From: Aquabacterium soli
Lineage (GTDB): Bacteria; Pseudomonadota; Gammaproteobacteria; Burkholderiales; Burkholderiaceae_C
DNA length: 36,494 nucleotides
NCBI RefSeq assembly: GCF_003933735.1
Contig: NZ_RSED01000030.1
Location: 1 to 36,494, forward strand
Direction of reading: 5' to 3'
Part shown: positions 14,717 through 23,788 of the stretch, piece after piece
Layout: each line of letters starts with the position of its first letter
How positions within the stretch are numbered: position 1 is the first letter of the stretch
Position numbers and translations under genes: made by a program
Notes under the pieces: generated by a model
Seen by the model: the letters and a program-made list of their open reading frames with translations, nothing else
What the model was told of the DNA's origin: nothing
The model's database searches: none

Positions 14717-17128
14717 TCAGTTTGGCGTGGCTTTGCGGGGGGCCTTGCCCAGGCGAAGGGCATTGAGCACCACCGCCAGGGAGCTCAACGCCATGCCCAG
14801 GCCTGCCAGCCAGGGTGGCAGCCAGCCCATCAGTGCCAGGGGAATGCACACCAGGTTGTAACTGGCCGACCAGGCCAGGTTCTGACGCACCACCCGCATG
14901 GCCTGGCGGCTGGTGCGCACCGACTGCGCCACGCCGCTCAGGCGCCCGCCCAGCACGATGAAATCCGCCTGCGACTGCGCCAGGGCGGCGCCCTGGTCCA
15001 GCGCGAAGGACACGGACGCACGCGCCAGCACGGGGGCGTCGTTGATGCCGTCGCCCACCATGGCGACCACCTGGCCGCCCTGCTGCCGTGCCTGCAGCAG
15101 CGAGAGTTTCTGCTCGGGTGAAGCCTGGGCGCCCAGGATGGGCAAGGCCGTCCCCGGGGGCAACTGCTCTATGAAGCGCTGCACCCGCTCGGTCTGGTCG
15201 CCTGACAGCACCGCGGTGGACACGCCCAGGCCACGCAGCTCAGTGAGCGCCAGGGCGGCGTCGGGGCGCGGGTGCTCGTCCAGCGAGAAACCCAGCACCT
15301 CGTCCGCACCGCCAGGATCCTGAGGCGCCAGCCACACCCGGCCCTCGGGCCAGGCTTGGGCCAGGGGCCCGTGGTGTGTTCCCAGGGCCCAATCTGCCGC
15401 CCCCAGGCGCCAGGTGCGGCCATCGGGCCCCTGCCCTTCCAGGCCCAGCCCGGCCACTTCCCGCACGGCCTGCCAGACGCTGCCTGGGCCTGCGTGCTCC
15501 GCCTCCAGGCCCGACAAAGCCTGCGACACCGGATGTTGCGATTGAGACGCGAGAGCACCCGCGGTGGACAGTGCCGCAGGGGGTATCTCAGCCAAGGCCC
15601 GCGCACGCCCCTGCCACCACACGCCCTGGATGCCCAGGTGGGCATCGCTCAACGTGCCCGTCTTGTCGAACAGCACGGCAGAGACCGATGCCAGGGTGTC
15701 GATGGCATCCAGGCGGCGCACCAGCACGCCCTGGCGCGCCAGGGCACCCGCTGCAGCCAGCAAGGCCGAAGGCGCTGCCAGCGACAGGGCACACGGACAG
15801 GTCACCACCAGCACGGACACCACCACCCAGACGATGCGCGAGGGATCGATCCACCACCAGGCCAGCCCGCCCAGGGCCGCCAGCAGCAGCACGCCCCACA
15901 GGAAGGGCCCGGCGAACCGGTCGGCTAGGCGCAGCCATCCTGGTTTTTCGGTCATGGCCTGGTGCACCAGGTTCACGATCTGCTGGTAGCGGGTGTCCGG
16001 CCCCAGGCGCTCGATGCGGCACCACACGGGCGCGCCCAGGTTCAGGCTGCCGGCCACCACCACCTGGCCCGGGCCGCGTGGCACCGGGCGGGATTCGCCC
16101 GTCAGCATGGATTCGTCGACCTCGGTCTGGCCCTGCGCCACCTGCCCGTCACCCGGGAAGGCCTGGCCGGCCGTCACGCGCACGTGGTCACCCGGGCGCA
16201 GGGAAGACAGCGGCACACGTTCGACCTCGGCCTGCCCCAGATCCGCGGGATCCAGCCGCTCACCCACGGCACGCTCCACCGCCTCCGGCAGGCGCGCGCT
16301 GAGCGATTCCAGGGATTGGGTGACCTTCTCGCGCGCCCGGCTTTCGAGCCAGCGCCCAGTGAGCAGGAAGCTCACGAACATGGTCAGCGAATCGAAGTAG
16401 ACATCGCCACCCAGCCAGGCGGCATGCCCGAAGGTCACCCCCGTGCTCACGCCGAACATGGCCGCGATGCCCAGCGCCACCGGCGTGTCCATCGAGATGC
16501 GCCCCTGCTTGAGCGCATGCCATGCGCCGGTGAAGAAGGGCCCGCACGAGAACAGCATCACCGGCAGGCTCAGCACCCAGGCCGACCAGTTCAGCAGGCG
16601 CCACAGATCGGGTGCGATGTCCTGAGGGCCACCCACGTACTGGGCGGTCGAGATCATCATCACCTGCATCATGCAGAACCAGGCCACCAGCAGGCGCCAC
16701 AGCAGCTTGCGCTGATCCTGCAGGCGGGCGCCGAGCTGACGAGCCCCGGCATCGGGCCATGCCCGGTAGCCGGCCCCCTGCACCGCGCGCACCAGCTGCG
16801 ACAGTTGCACCCGCGCCGGGTCGATCACCAGGCGGGCGCGCTGGGTGGCGCCCTGCACCTGCACCTCCCGCACACCCGGCACGCGCTGCAGCGCCGATTC
16901 GATCGTCAGGGCGCAGGCCGCACAGTACAGCCCCGCCAGCCCCAATCCGATCGGCACGGCACCATCGGCCGCGCGCGGCCCCACCTGGCACTGCGCCAGC
17001 ACCGCCGGATCGTCTACACCGGCGGCCTGCGCTTCTGTCAGGGGCGCGTTCATGCCCTGTACAGCCTGGGTGGGCTTGTCGGCCGCGGCGGGCCCGGGCA
17101 CGTTAGGGGTGGACAATGACGAGGACAT
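14717..17128 (-). CDS. ccoI: CcoI copper-transporting P1B-type ATPase
   Basis: An 803-residue copper-exporting ATPase of the CcoI/FixI/CopA2 type, which supplies copper for cbb3 oxidase assembly. Order of parts: a heavy-metal-binding domain with GLYCAAC (C69 and C72), six to eight membrane helices, the ion-path motif TCPCALSLAAPSA, the phosphorylation site DKTGTLSD, the HP motif SQHPVSQAL and the hinge GDGINDAP. The ATG at 17128 is preferred; a GTG four codons earlier is possible. It lacks a clear extra cysteine-rich N-terminal domain. It heads the minus-strand run and is divergent from the DUF192 gene. Confidence 0.95.
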   Translation of the reverse strand: MSSSLSTPNVPGPAAADKPTQAVQGMNAPLTEAQAAGVDDPAVLAQCQVGPRAADGAVPIGLGLAGLYCAACALTIESALQRVPGVREVQVQGATQRARLVIDPARVQLSQLVRAVQGAGYRAWPDAGARQLGARLQDQRKLLWRLLVAWFCMMQVMMISTAQYVGGPQDIAPDLWRLLNWSAWVLSLPVMLFSCGPFFTGAWHALKQGRISMDTPVALGIAAMFGVSTGVTFGHAAWLGGDVYFDSLTMFVSFLLTGRWLESRAREKVTQSLESLSARLPEAVERAVGERLDPADLGQAEVERVPLSSLRPGDHVRVTAGQAFPGDGQVAQGQTEVDESMLTGESRPVPRGPGQVVVAGSLNLGAPVWCRIERLGPDTRYQQIVNLVHQAMTEKPGWLRLADRFAGPFLWGVLLLAALGGLAWWWIDPSRIVWVVVSVLVVTCPCALSLAAPSALLAAAGALARQGVLVRRLDAIDTLASVSAVLFDKTGTLSDAHLGIQGVWWQGRARALAEIPPAALSTAGALASQSQHPVSQALSGLEAEHAGPGSVWQAVREVAGLGLEGQGPDGRTWRLGAADWALGTHHGPLAQAWPEGRVWLAPQDPGGADEVLGFSLDEHPRPDAALALTELRGLGVSTAVLSGDQTERVQRFIEQLPPGTALPILGAQASPEQKLSLLQARQQGGQVVAMVGDGINDAPVLARASVSFALDQGAALAQSQADFIVLGGRLSGVAQSVRTSRQAMRVVRQNLAWSASYNLVCIPLALMGWLPPWLAGLGMALSSLAVVLNALRLGKAPRKATPN

Positions 17129-17183
17129 AGGCCGCTTCACTCTACGCCTGACCGCGTGCGGCGACCCCGACCAGGATCAATGA

Positions 17184-17708
17184 ATGACACAGTTTGTCTT
17201 GCCCGATCTCTTTGGCCGCCTGCCGGCCTTCAAGCTGCCCACCCCCGTCAAGGCCCTGGGCGTGGCCCTGTGCCTGGCCGCCACGATGGGCGGCGCCACC
17301 GCTGCCCTGGCCCAGGATGGCGGCCGGCCGCAACGCCTGCCCACCACCACGCTGGGCGCGGGCATGTTCAACATCAAGGTCGAGGTGGCGCAGACGCCTC
17401 AGCAGCACGCCATCGGGCTGATGTGGCGAAAGACCATGCCTGCCAATGAAGGCATGCTCTTCGTCTTTCCGCAGGCCGCGCAGCAGTGCTTCTGGATGAA
17501 GAACACGCTGCTGCCGCTGTCCATCGCCTTCGTCGGCGATGACGGCCGCATCGTCAACCTCGACGAAATGCTGCCCCAGACCGAAGCGCCGCATTGTTCG
17601 ACCCAGCCCGTGCGCTTCGTGCTGGAGATGAACAAGGGGTGGTTCACCAAGCATGGCTTCAAGCCGGGCGACAAACTGACGGGCCAGCCGTTCGGCTCCG
17701 CGCGCTGA
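17184..17708 (+). CDS. exported DUF192 family protein
   Basis: A 174-residue protein with an N-terminal hydrophobic signal (about residues 24-44, ending ALAQ) after an unusually long polar lead. The mature part is a DUF192 domain: VEVAQTPQQHAIGLMWRKTM, GMLFVFPQAAQQCFWMKNTL, PLSIAFVGDDGRIVNL and a final NKGWFTKHGFKPGDKL. Function of the family is unknown; small beta-rich periplasmic proteins. It is divergent from ccoI, 55 bases away, and convergent with the patatin-like gene. Start choice is fair: ATG at 17184, with no strong ribosome-binding site. Confidence 0.85.
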   Translation: MTQFVLPDLFGRLPAFKLPTPVKALGVALCLAATMGGATAALAQDGGRPQRLPTTTLGAGMFNIKVEVAQTPQQHAIGLMWRKTMPANEGMLFVFPQAAQQCFWMKNTLLPLSIAFVGDDGRIVNLDEMLPQTEAPHCSTQPVRFVLEMNKGWFTKHGFKPGDKLTGQPFGSAR

Positions 17709-17738
17709 GCGCGTGAAGCGCATAAAGTGCGGCGGGCC

Positions 17739-18725
17739 TCACCGGTTGCGCGCAGCGGCCAGCCGCTGGCGCAGCGTGTCCAGCACGGCGTAGGTGGCCT
17801 CGCGCCCGGCCAGCACCGACAGGCGCCGGTTGCTGAAATCGGCTCCGCCGATGCCCGACAGCTTGGGCCGCACCACCACATCGGCATCCTTCAACTCATG
17901 CTGGCTGATGCTGTGGCCCATGATGTTGAAGGTCTGCAACAGGATCTGCAGGGAGCTCTGCGTGGCCTGCCCCTGCGGGATCGATGAGATGTCCACCGCG
18001 ATGACCACGTCGGCACCCATCTGCTGGGCGTAGCGCACCGGGATGGGCGACACCAGCCCCCCATCCACATACTCGCGACCGCCGATCTTGACCGGCTGGA
18101 ACACGGCCGGCACCGCGCTGGAGGCGCGCACGGCCACCCCTGCATCGCCCCGCCGGAACAGGATGGGCTCGCCGGAGTTGAGGTCGGTGGCCACGATGCC
18201 CAGCGGGATGCGCATCTGCTCGATGGTCTTGCCGCCTGTCTTGTCGCGGATGAACTTGGCCAGGGCCTCGCCCTTCATCAGCGAGCGGCCGGGGAACACC
18301 CAGTCGGTGATGGTCGATTCGTCCAGCGTCATCGCCATCTGCTCCATCTCGGTGGGCGTGCGGCCCGCCGCGTAGAGCGCCGCCACCATGGACCCGGCCG
18401 ACGTGCCCACCACGATGTCGGGCTTGATACCCTGCTCTTCCAGCACCTGCAGCACCCCGATGTGGGCGAAGCCGCGCGCCGCCCCGCCACCGAAAGCCAC
18501 CGCGATCTTGATCGGCCGGGGCGGCTTGGGCGCAGGCGCCACCACCGGCGTGTCGATCACCGGCGCCTGGTTGACGGGGGCCTGGCCTTCGCGGCCGCCC
18601 AGCAGGCTGCCGCACCCGGCCAGGGCCAGCGAGGCCACCACGGCCGCCATTGCCAGGCCCAGGCGACGCCTTGTTGTTTTATATGCTCCAGTGGAATTAA
18701 CAACTTCCAAAAATGTTCTTCTCAT
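17739..18725 (-). CDS. patatin-like phospholipase lipoprotein (RssA family)
   Basis: A 328-residue serine hydrolase of the patatin/RssA type. A basic N-region is followed by a hydrophobic stretch and a lipobox LAGC (Cys38), so it is probably a lipoprotein. The oxyanion motif GGGAARGF lies near 79-86, the nucleophile elbow GTSAGS has Ser109, and the catalytic aspartate is D221 in YVDGGL. Substrate is unknown; such enzymes cleave phospholipid or lipid acyl esters. The N-region before the hydrophobic core is long (about 24 residues); a second ATG at 18650 would give a more compact signal peptide. The upstream 92 bases are noticeably AT-rich. Convergent with the DUF192 gene. Confidence 0.88.
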   Translation of the reverse strand: MRRTFLEVVNSTGAYKTTRRRLGLAMAAVVASLALAGCGSLLGGREGQAPVNQAPVIDTPVVAPAPKPPRPIKIAVAFGGGAARGFAHIGVLQVLEEQGIKPDIVVGTSAGSMVAALYAAGRTPTEMEQMAMTLDESTITDWVFPGRSLMKGEALAKFIRDKTGGKTIEQMRIPLGIVATDLNSGEPILFRRGDAGVAVRASSAVPAVFQPVKIGGREYVDGGLVSPIPVRYAQQMGADVVIAVDISSIPQGQATQSSLQILLQTFNIMGHSISQHELKDADVVVRPKLSGIGGADFSNRRLSVLAGREATYAVLDTLRQRLAAARNR

Positions 18726-18817
18726 TTATATAGAACCTTTTTACAGTTCAGTCTCGTTCAAACTGCCTGGCATGGAGCCCGGCTTCCTCAGCGCACAGCG
18801 CAGCAAGTTCTTTAAAG

Positions 18818-19594
18818 ATGTTCGATTGGACTGCGATTGCCGCGGGTGCCGGTGTAGGCCTCATTGTGGGACTGACTGGTGTCGGTGGTGGTTCCCTGAT
18901 GACGCCGCTGCTGATTTCGGTGTTCCACCTCGACAAGGCGGTGGCCATCGGCACCGACCTGTGGTTCGCGGGCCTCACCAAGGTGTCCGGCTCGGTGGCG
19001 CACCACCGCGAAGGCCACGTCGATTACCACATCACGAAAAAACTGCTGCTCGGCAGCATCCCGGCGTCCATCGCCACGATGGTGTTCATGCACCTGGAAG
19101 GCATCAGCAAGAGCCGCGACAGCGCCCTGGCTTACGCCCTGGGCATCGCCCTGCTGCTGACGGCCGTCACCGTGGCGTTTCGCCCGGTGTGGCACCGCGT
19201 GGGCATGTGGCTGGAGCGCTGGATCACCCGCGAGCGTCGCCCGGCCCTGACGGTGCTGTGCGGCGCCATCCTGGGCGTGCTGGTCTCGCTCAGCTCGATC
19301 GGGGCCGGCGCGCTGGGCGCCACCATGATCCTGTTGCTGTACCCGCGCCTGGACATGAAGCGCCTGGTGGGCACCGACATCGCCCACGCCGTGCCCCTGA
19401 CCATCGTGGCCGGCATCGGCCATGCCTCTCTGGGCAACGTGGAATGGCTTCTTCTGATCGAATTGTTGGCGGGCTCCATCCCCGGGATCTGGGTGGGGGC
19501 CAAGCTGACCAAGCAATTGCCTGAGACAATCACGCGTTTCGCACTGTGTATCTGCCTGGTCATCGCCGCCCGCAAGATCTTGCTGACGGCCTGA
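18818..19594 (+). CDS. TauE/SafE family permease, probably sulfur-related
   Basis: A 258-residue membrane protein with about seven to eight hydrophobic segments. The first repeat starts GVGLIVGLTGVGGGSLMTPLL (residues 12-32), and the second ALTVLCGAILGVLVSLSSIGAGALG. This two-repeat GxGGG-type pattern is the TauE/SafE (PF01925) family, transporters of sulfite, sulfonates or other organic anions. It lies 85 bases upstream of the sulfite reductase gene on the same strand, so sulfate or sulfite movement is a reasonable guess. The ATG at 18818 lacks a clear ribosome-binding site. It differs in sequence from the TauE-like protein of the cco region. Confidence 0.85.
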   Translation: MFDWTAIAAGAGVGLIVGLTGVGGGSLMTPLLISVFHLDKAVAIGTDLWFAGLTKVSGSVAHHREGHVDYHITKKLLLGSIPASIATMVFMHLEGISKSRDSALAYALGIALLLTAVTVAFRPVWHRVGMWLERWITRERRPALTVLCGAILGVLVSLSSIGAGALGATMILLLYPRLDMKRLVGTDIAHAVPLTIVAGIGHASLGNVEWLLLIELLAGSIPGIWVGAKLTKQLPETITRFALCICLVIAARKILLTA

Positions 19595-19679
19595 GGCGAG
19601 CCCCACCGCCCCGACCAGCCCCCACATCACCACAAGCGAACATCCTTTTTTGACACATTGACGCCCGGTTGCCCGCCGG

Positions 19680-21398
19680 ATGGATGCCATGTATCAGTAC
19701 ACCGATTTCGACAAGCACTTCGTCCGCCAGCGCGCGGCCCAGTTCCGCGACCAGCTCGAGCGCAACCTCGCCGGCAAGCTCGGCGACGAAGAGTTCCGCC
19801 CCTTGCGCCTGCAGAACGGCTGGTACGTTCAGCGCCACGCCCCCATGCTGCGCGTGGCCGTGCCCTACGGCGAGCTGTCGTCCCGGCAGGTGCGCCAGCT
19901 GGCCCGCATCGCCCGCGAATACGACCGCGGCTACGCCCACTTCACCACGCGTCAGAACGTGCAGTACAACTGGATCCCGCTGGTCAAGTCCGCCGACGTG
20001 ATGGACCTGCTGGCCGAGGTCAACATGCACGGCATCCAGACCTCGGGCAACTGCATCCGCAACATCACGGCCGACGCCATGGTGGGGGTGGCCGAAGATG
20101 AAATCATCGACGCGCGCCCCTACTGCGAAGTGATTCGCCAGTGGTCCACGCTGCACCCCGAGTTCGCCTTCCTGCCGCGCAAGTTCAAGATCGCCGTCAG
20201 CGGCGCCAAGGAAGACCGCGCCGCCACCTACTGGCACGACATCGGCCTGCACCTGGTCAAGAACGACGCGGGCGAGGTCGGCTTCAAGGTGCTGGTGGGC
20301 GGAGGCATGGGCCGCACGCCCGTGATCGGCACCGAGATCAACGCCTTCGTGCCCTGGCAGCAGATCCTGGTCTACATCGAGGCCATCGTGCGCGTCTACA
20401 ACCGCTATGGCCGCCGCGACAACATGTACAAGGCCCGGATCAAGATCCTGGTCAAGGCCGAAGGCCAGAAGTTCTTCGACCAGGTCAATGAAGAGTTCGA
20501 CAACATCCTGACGCGTGATGTGGACGGCGCCGCCCACCTGATCCCCCAGGCCGAGTTCGACCGCGTGAACGCGGGCTTCCACAACCCCGCGTCGGTGCAG
20601 GCCCACACGGCGTCCGGCAACGGCTTGCCGCTTGACGCCAGCGACACCGACAAGGTTCAGTTCGCCAAGTGGCAAGAGCGCAACGTGCGCGGCCACAAGA
20701 TCGCCGGCTACAAGTGCGTGACGCTGTCCGTGAAGCGGCCCGGCCAGGCCCCTGGTGACGCCACCGACACGCAGATGGACGCCATCGCCGACATCGCCGA
20801 CCAGTTCAGCGCCTCCGAAGTGCGTGTCACGCACGACCAGAACGTGCTGCTGCCCTGGGTGCGCGAGGAAGACCTGTTCGCCGTGTGGAAGGCCGCCAAG
20901 GCCGCCAGCTTCGCCGCGCCCAACATCGGCCTGCTCAGCGACATGATCGCCTGCCCGGGCGGTGATTTCTGCGCGCTGGCCAACGCCCGCTCCATCCCCA
21001 TCGCCAACGAGCTGATCGAGCGCTACCAGGATCTGGACGAGCTCTACGACATCGGCGAGATTGACCTGCACATCTCCGGCTGCATCAACTCCTGCGGGCA
21101 CCACCACAGCGGCCACATCGGCATCCTGGGCGTGGACAAGGACGGCACCGAGTGGTACCAGATCACCCTGGGCGGCTCCGACGGTTCCGACCACGCGCCC
21201 ACCAGCGTGGCCGGCAAGGTGATCGGCCCCTCGTTTTCGGCCGATGAAGTGACCGACGTGATCGAGGCCGTGGTCGAGACCTACCGCGCCCAGCGCGCCG
21301 CCAGCGAGAAGTTCGTCGACACCGTCAAGCGCATCGGGCTGGACCCGTTCAAGACCGCTGCCAACGCCGTGCGCCGCACCACGGCCAAGGCCGCCTGA
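19680..21398 (+). CDS. cysI: siroheme [4Fe-4S] sulfite (nitrite/sulfite) reductase
   Basis: A 572-residue assimilatory reductase with the duplicated nitrite/sulfite reductase fold, reducing sulfite to sulfide with six electrons. Landmarks: GYAHFTTRQNVQYNWI near 82-97 (siroheme-binding arginine region), TSGNCIRNIT, then the cluster cysteines ACPGGDFC (Cx5C) and SGCINSCGHHH (Cx3C). It is the hemoprotein alone; no flavoprotein (CysJ) gene is nearby, so electrons probably come from ferredoxin or another donor. The ATG at 19680 is kept; the ATG three codons on (MYQYTDFDKHF) is equally likely. First gene of the cys operon. Confidence 0.93.
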   Translation: MDAMYQYTDFDKHFVRQRAAQFRDQLERNLAGKLGDEEFRPLRLQNGWYVQRHAPMLRVAVPYGELSSRQVRQLARIAREYDRGYAHFTTRQNVQYNWIPLVKSADVMDLLAEVNMHGIQTSGNCIRNITADAMVGVAEDEIIDARPYCEVIRQWSTLHPEFAFLPRKFKIAVSGAKEDRAATYWHDIGLHLVKNDAGEVGFKVLVGGGMGRTPVIGTEINAFVPWQQILVYIEAIVRVYNRYGRRDNMYKARIKILVKAEGQKFFDQVNEEFDNILTRDVDGAAHLIPQAEFDRVNAGFHNPASVQAHTASGNGLPLDASDTDKVQFAKWQERNVRGHKIAGYKCVTLSVKRPGQAPGDATDTQMDAIADIADQFSASEVRVTHDQNVLLPWVREEDLFAVWKAAKAASFAAPNIGLLSDMIACPGGDFCALANARSIPIANELIERYQDLDELYDIGEIDLHISGCINSCGHHHSGHIGILGVDKDGTEWYQITLGGSDGSDHAPTSVAGKVIGPSFSADEVTDVIEAVVETYRAQRAASEKFVDTVKRIGLDPFKTAANAVRRTTAKAA

Positions 21399-21427
21399 CG
21401 CCAAGCCCTCGAAGAAGGACAGACACC

Positions 21428-21931
21428 ATGAAATTCATCGACCAACGCCACGACCAGTGGCACACCGTGGGCGGCGAAGACGGCCCCATGGCCCACCCGC
21501 CCTGCAAGTCGTACAGCCTGCTGACGCTGGCCCAATGGCACGCTGTGCGCGAAGCCTGGCCCGCGCAGGGCACGCCTGAGTACAAGCCTGTCGGCGTGAT
21601 CATCCCCAACGACGAAGACATCGAAGTGATCGAGGCCGACGTCAACCGCCTCTCGCTGGTGGTGCTGCAGTTCCCCAAGTGGGTGGACGGCCGCGCCTAC
21701 ACGCAAGGCCACATCCTGCGTTCGCGCTACCGCTTCCAGGGCGAGATCCGCGCCACGGGCGAAGTGCTGGTGGACATGATGCCCCTGCTGGCCCGCACCG
21801 GCTTCGATGCCGTGGTGCTGCGCCACGACCAGGACCGCGCCGCCGCCGAGCGCGCACTGGGCTTCTTTGCCGCGCGCGGCCACTACCAGGGCGACGTGCA
21901 GGTGACCAAGCCTGTGTTCAACCGCGCCTGA
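21428..21931 (+). CDS. DUF934 family protein of the cys operon
   Basis: A 167-residue soluble protein of the DUF934 family. Recognisable segments: LQFPKWVDGRAYTQGHILR near 79-97, RYRFQGEIRATGEVLVDM, and RTGFDAVVLRHDQD. The family occurs almost always between cysI-type and cysH genes in betaproteobacteria and has been supposed to assist sulfite reduction; no reaction is established. GAAGGA precedes the ATG. It follows cysI by 29 bases and precedes cysH by 42, so it is almost certainly co-transcribed with them. Confidence 0.9.
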   Translation: MKFIDQRHDQWHTVGGEDGPMAHPPCKSYSLLTLAQWHAVREAWPAQGTPEYKPVGVIIPNDEDIEVIEADVNRLSLVVLQFPKWVDGRAYTQGHILRSRYRFQGEIRATGEVLVDMMPLLARTGFDAVVLRHDQDRAAAERALGFFAARGHYQGDVQVTKPVFNRA

Positions 21932-21973
21932 GCCACCGCAGCCGCCCCGACACGACCGACCAAGGGACTCCCC

Positions 21974-22819
21974 ATGAGCGACACCTCATCCCTTCTGCCT
22001 GAAACCTCCTCGCTGATCGGCGGGCCCGCGCCTTCGGGCTCGGCCATCAAGTTGTACGCCCGCGCCAGTGCCGACTTCGAGGCCAAGCTGGCCGACACCG
22101 TCGCGCTGCTCAAGGCCGCGGCAGCCGAGCACCCGGGCCAGGTCGTGCAGGCCACCAGCCTGGGTGTGGAGGACATGATCCTCACCGACCTGATCGCCCG
22201 CCACCGCCTGCCGATCGCCATCGGCACGCTGGAAACCGGCATGCTACACGCCGAGACCTCGGCTCTGATCCCGACCATCGAGTCGCACTACGCGGCCGAG
22301 GGCCTGAAGGTCGAGGTCTACCACCCGCAGGCCGAGGCCGTGATCGAGTTCGTGCGCCACAACGGCGAGAAGCCGATGTACAAGAGCATCGACCTGCGCA
22401 AGGCCTGCTGCGGCGTCCGCAAGATCGAGCCCCTGGGCCGCATGCTGGCACAGCGCACCGGCTGGATCACCGGCTTGCGCCGCGAGCAATCCAACAACCG
22501 CGGCGGCATGCTGGCCCGCGAGCAGGACGACAAGGGCCGCGCCAAGTTCAACCCGCTGATCGAGTGGACCTGGGGCGACGTGTGGCACTACGTCAACGTC
22601 AACAAGGTGCCCTACAACCCCCTGCACGACCAGTTCATGCCCAGCATCGGCTGCGAGCCCTGCACCCGCGCCATCGCCGTGGGCGAGGATTTCCGCGCCG
22701 GCCGCTGGTGGTGGGAAGACGAATCGGCCAAGGAATGCGGCCTGCACGTGCACCAGCCCGACGAGCCGGTGGCCGAAGAGCTGCCGCCGCTGGTCTCCAG
22801 CATCGAATCGAAGAACTGA
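21974..22819 (+). CDS. cysH: thioredoxin-dependent APS reductase (CysH)
   Basis: A 281-residue reductase converting adenylyl sulfate to sulfite and AMP. It has two cysteine pairs, CC at 145-146 (KACCGVRK) and CEPC at 227-230, that bind a [4Fe-4S] cluster in APS-specific enzymes; the PAPS-only enzymes lack them. The catalytic cysteine lies in KECGLH (C255). The absence of a cysC (APS kinase) gene here agrees with APS as substrate. The ATG follows AAGGGA. It is 10 bases from cysD. Confidence 0.93.
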   Translation: MSDTSSLLPETSSLIGGPAPSGSAIKLYARASADFEAKLADTVALLKAAAAEHPGQVVQATSLGVEDMILTDLIARHRLPIAIGTLETGMLHAETSALIPTIESHYAAEGLKVEVYHPQAEAVIEFVRHNGEKPMYKSIDLRKACCGVRKIEPLGRMLAQRTGWITGLRREQSNNRGGMLAREQDDKGRAKFNPLIEWTWGDVWHYVNVNKVPYNPLHDQFMPSIGCEPCTRAIAVGEDFRAGRWWWEDESAKECGLHVHQPDEPVAEELPPLVSSIESKN

Positions 22820-22828
22820 AGCAACGAT

Positions 22829-23788
22829 ATGAACGCCCCTGTGAACGTGAACCAATTGCTGGCGGATGTCGACCACCGCCACCTGGACGCGCTGGAAGAA
22901 GAAGCCATCTTCATCCTGCGTGAAGTGGCCGCCAGTTTCGAGCGCCCGGGCCTGCTGTTCTCCAGCGGCAAGGACTCGTGCGTGGTGCTGCAACTGGCCG
23001 AGAAGGCCTTCAAGATGAAAAACGCGGCCGGCAAGCTCGAAGGCAAGCTGCCCTTCCCGCTGGTGCACGTCGACACGGGCCACAACTTCCCTGAAGTGAT
23101 CGAGTTCCGCGACCGCCGCGTGGCCGAGATCGGCGAGCGCCTGATCGTGGCGCACATGGACGAGTCCATCAAGAAGGGCACCGTGCGCCTGGCCCACCCG
23201 CTCGAATCGCGCAACGGCCATCAAACAGTGACCCTGCTCGAAGCCATCGAAGACAACCGCTTCGACTGCCTGATCGGTGGTGCCCGCCGCGATGAGGAAA
23301 AGGCCCGCGCCAAGGAGCGCATCTTCAGCCACCGCGACAGCTTCGGCCAGTGGCAGCCCAAGGAACAGCGCCCCGAGCTGTGGAACCTGTTCAACACCCG
23401 CATCAAGCCGGGCGAGCACTTCCGTGCCTTCCCCATCAGCAACTGGACGGAGCTGGATGTGTGGCTGTACATCGCCCGCGAGAACATCCCGCTGCCAGGC
23501 ATCTACTACAAGCACGCCCGCCAGGTGATCCGCCGCAAGGGCCTGCTGGTGCCGCTGACCGAGGTCACGCCGGCACTTGAAGGCGAAACCGTCGAGACGG
23601 TCGATGTGCGCTTCCGCACCGTGGGCGACATGACCTGCACCTGCCCGGTGGAATCCGAGGCCGCCAACCCGGCCGACATCGTCGCCGAAACACTGCACGT
23701 GACCGTGAGCGAGCGTGGCGCCACCCGCATGGACGACCGCACGTCCGAGGCCTCGATGGAGCGCCGCAAGAAGGAAGGTTATTTCTGA
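22829..23788 (+). CDS. cysD: sulfate adenylyltransferase subunit 2
   Basis: A 319-residue ATP pyrophosphatase-fold subunit of ATP sulfurylase. The PP-loop reads LLFSSGKDSCV near 46-56; LVHVDTGHNFPEVIEFRD and GGARRDEEKARAKER are typical. The end DRTSEASMERRKKEGYF is the family C-terminus. Together with CysN it activates sulfate to APS. Its TGA overlaps the cysN ATG (ATGA), implying coupled translation. Confidence 0.97.
   Translation: MNAPVNVNQLLADVDHRHLDALEEEAIFILREVAASFERPGLLFSSGKDSCVVLQLAEKAFKMKNAAGKLEGKLPFPLVHVDTGHNFPEVIEFRDRRVAEIGERLIVAHMDESIKKGTVRLAHPLESRNGHQTVTLLEAIEDNRFDCLIGGARRDEEKARAKERIFSHRDSFGQWQPKEQRPELWNLFNTRIKPGEHFRAFPISNWTELDVWLYIARENIPLPGIYYKHARQVIRRKGLLVPLTEVTPALEGETVETVDVRFRTVGDMTCTCPVESEAANPADIVAETLHVTVSERGATRMDDRTSEASMERRKKEGYF

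Noticed and set aside
17167..17180. Possible FNR box ahead of ccoI (CCGACCAGGATCAA)
   Set aside because: One half is perfect (ATCAA) and the spacer matches the ccoN box, but the other half keeps only 2 of 5 bases. Spacing to ccoI is plausible, yet the match is too weak to call.
19650..19678. TTGACA as a -35 box for cysI
   Set aside because: No -10-like hexamer occurs at 15-19 bases downstream; the region is all GC.
19560..21404. 614-codon minus-strand frame opposite cysI
   Set aside because: Repetitive Gly/Val/His-rich translation without domains; cysI on the other strand is certain.
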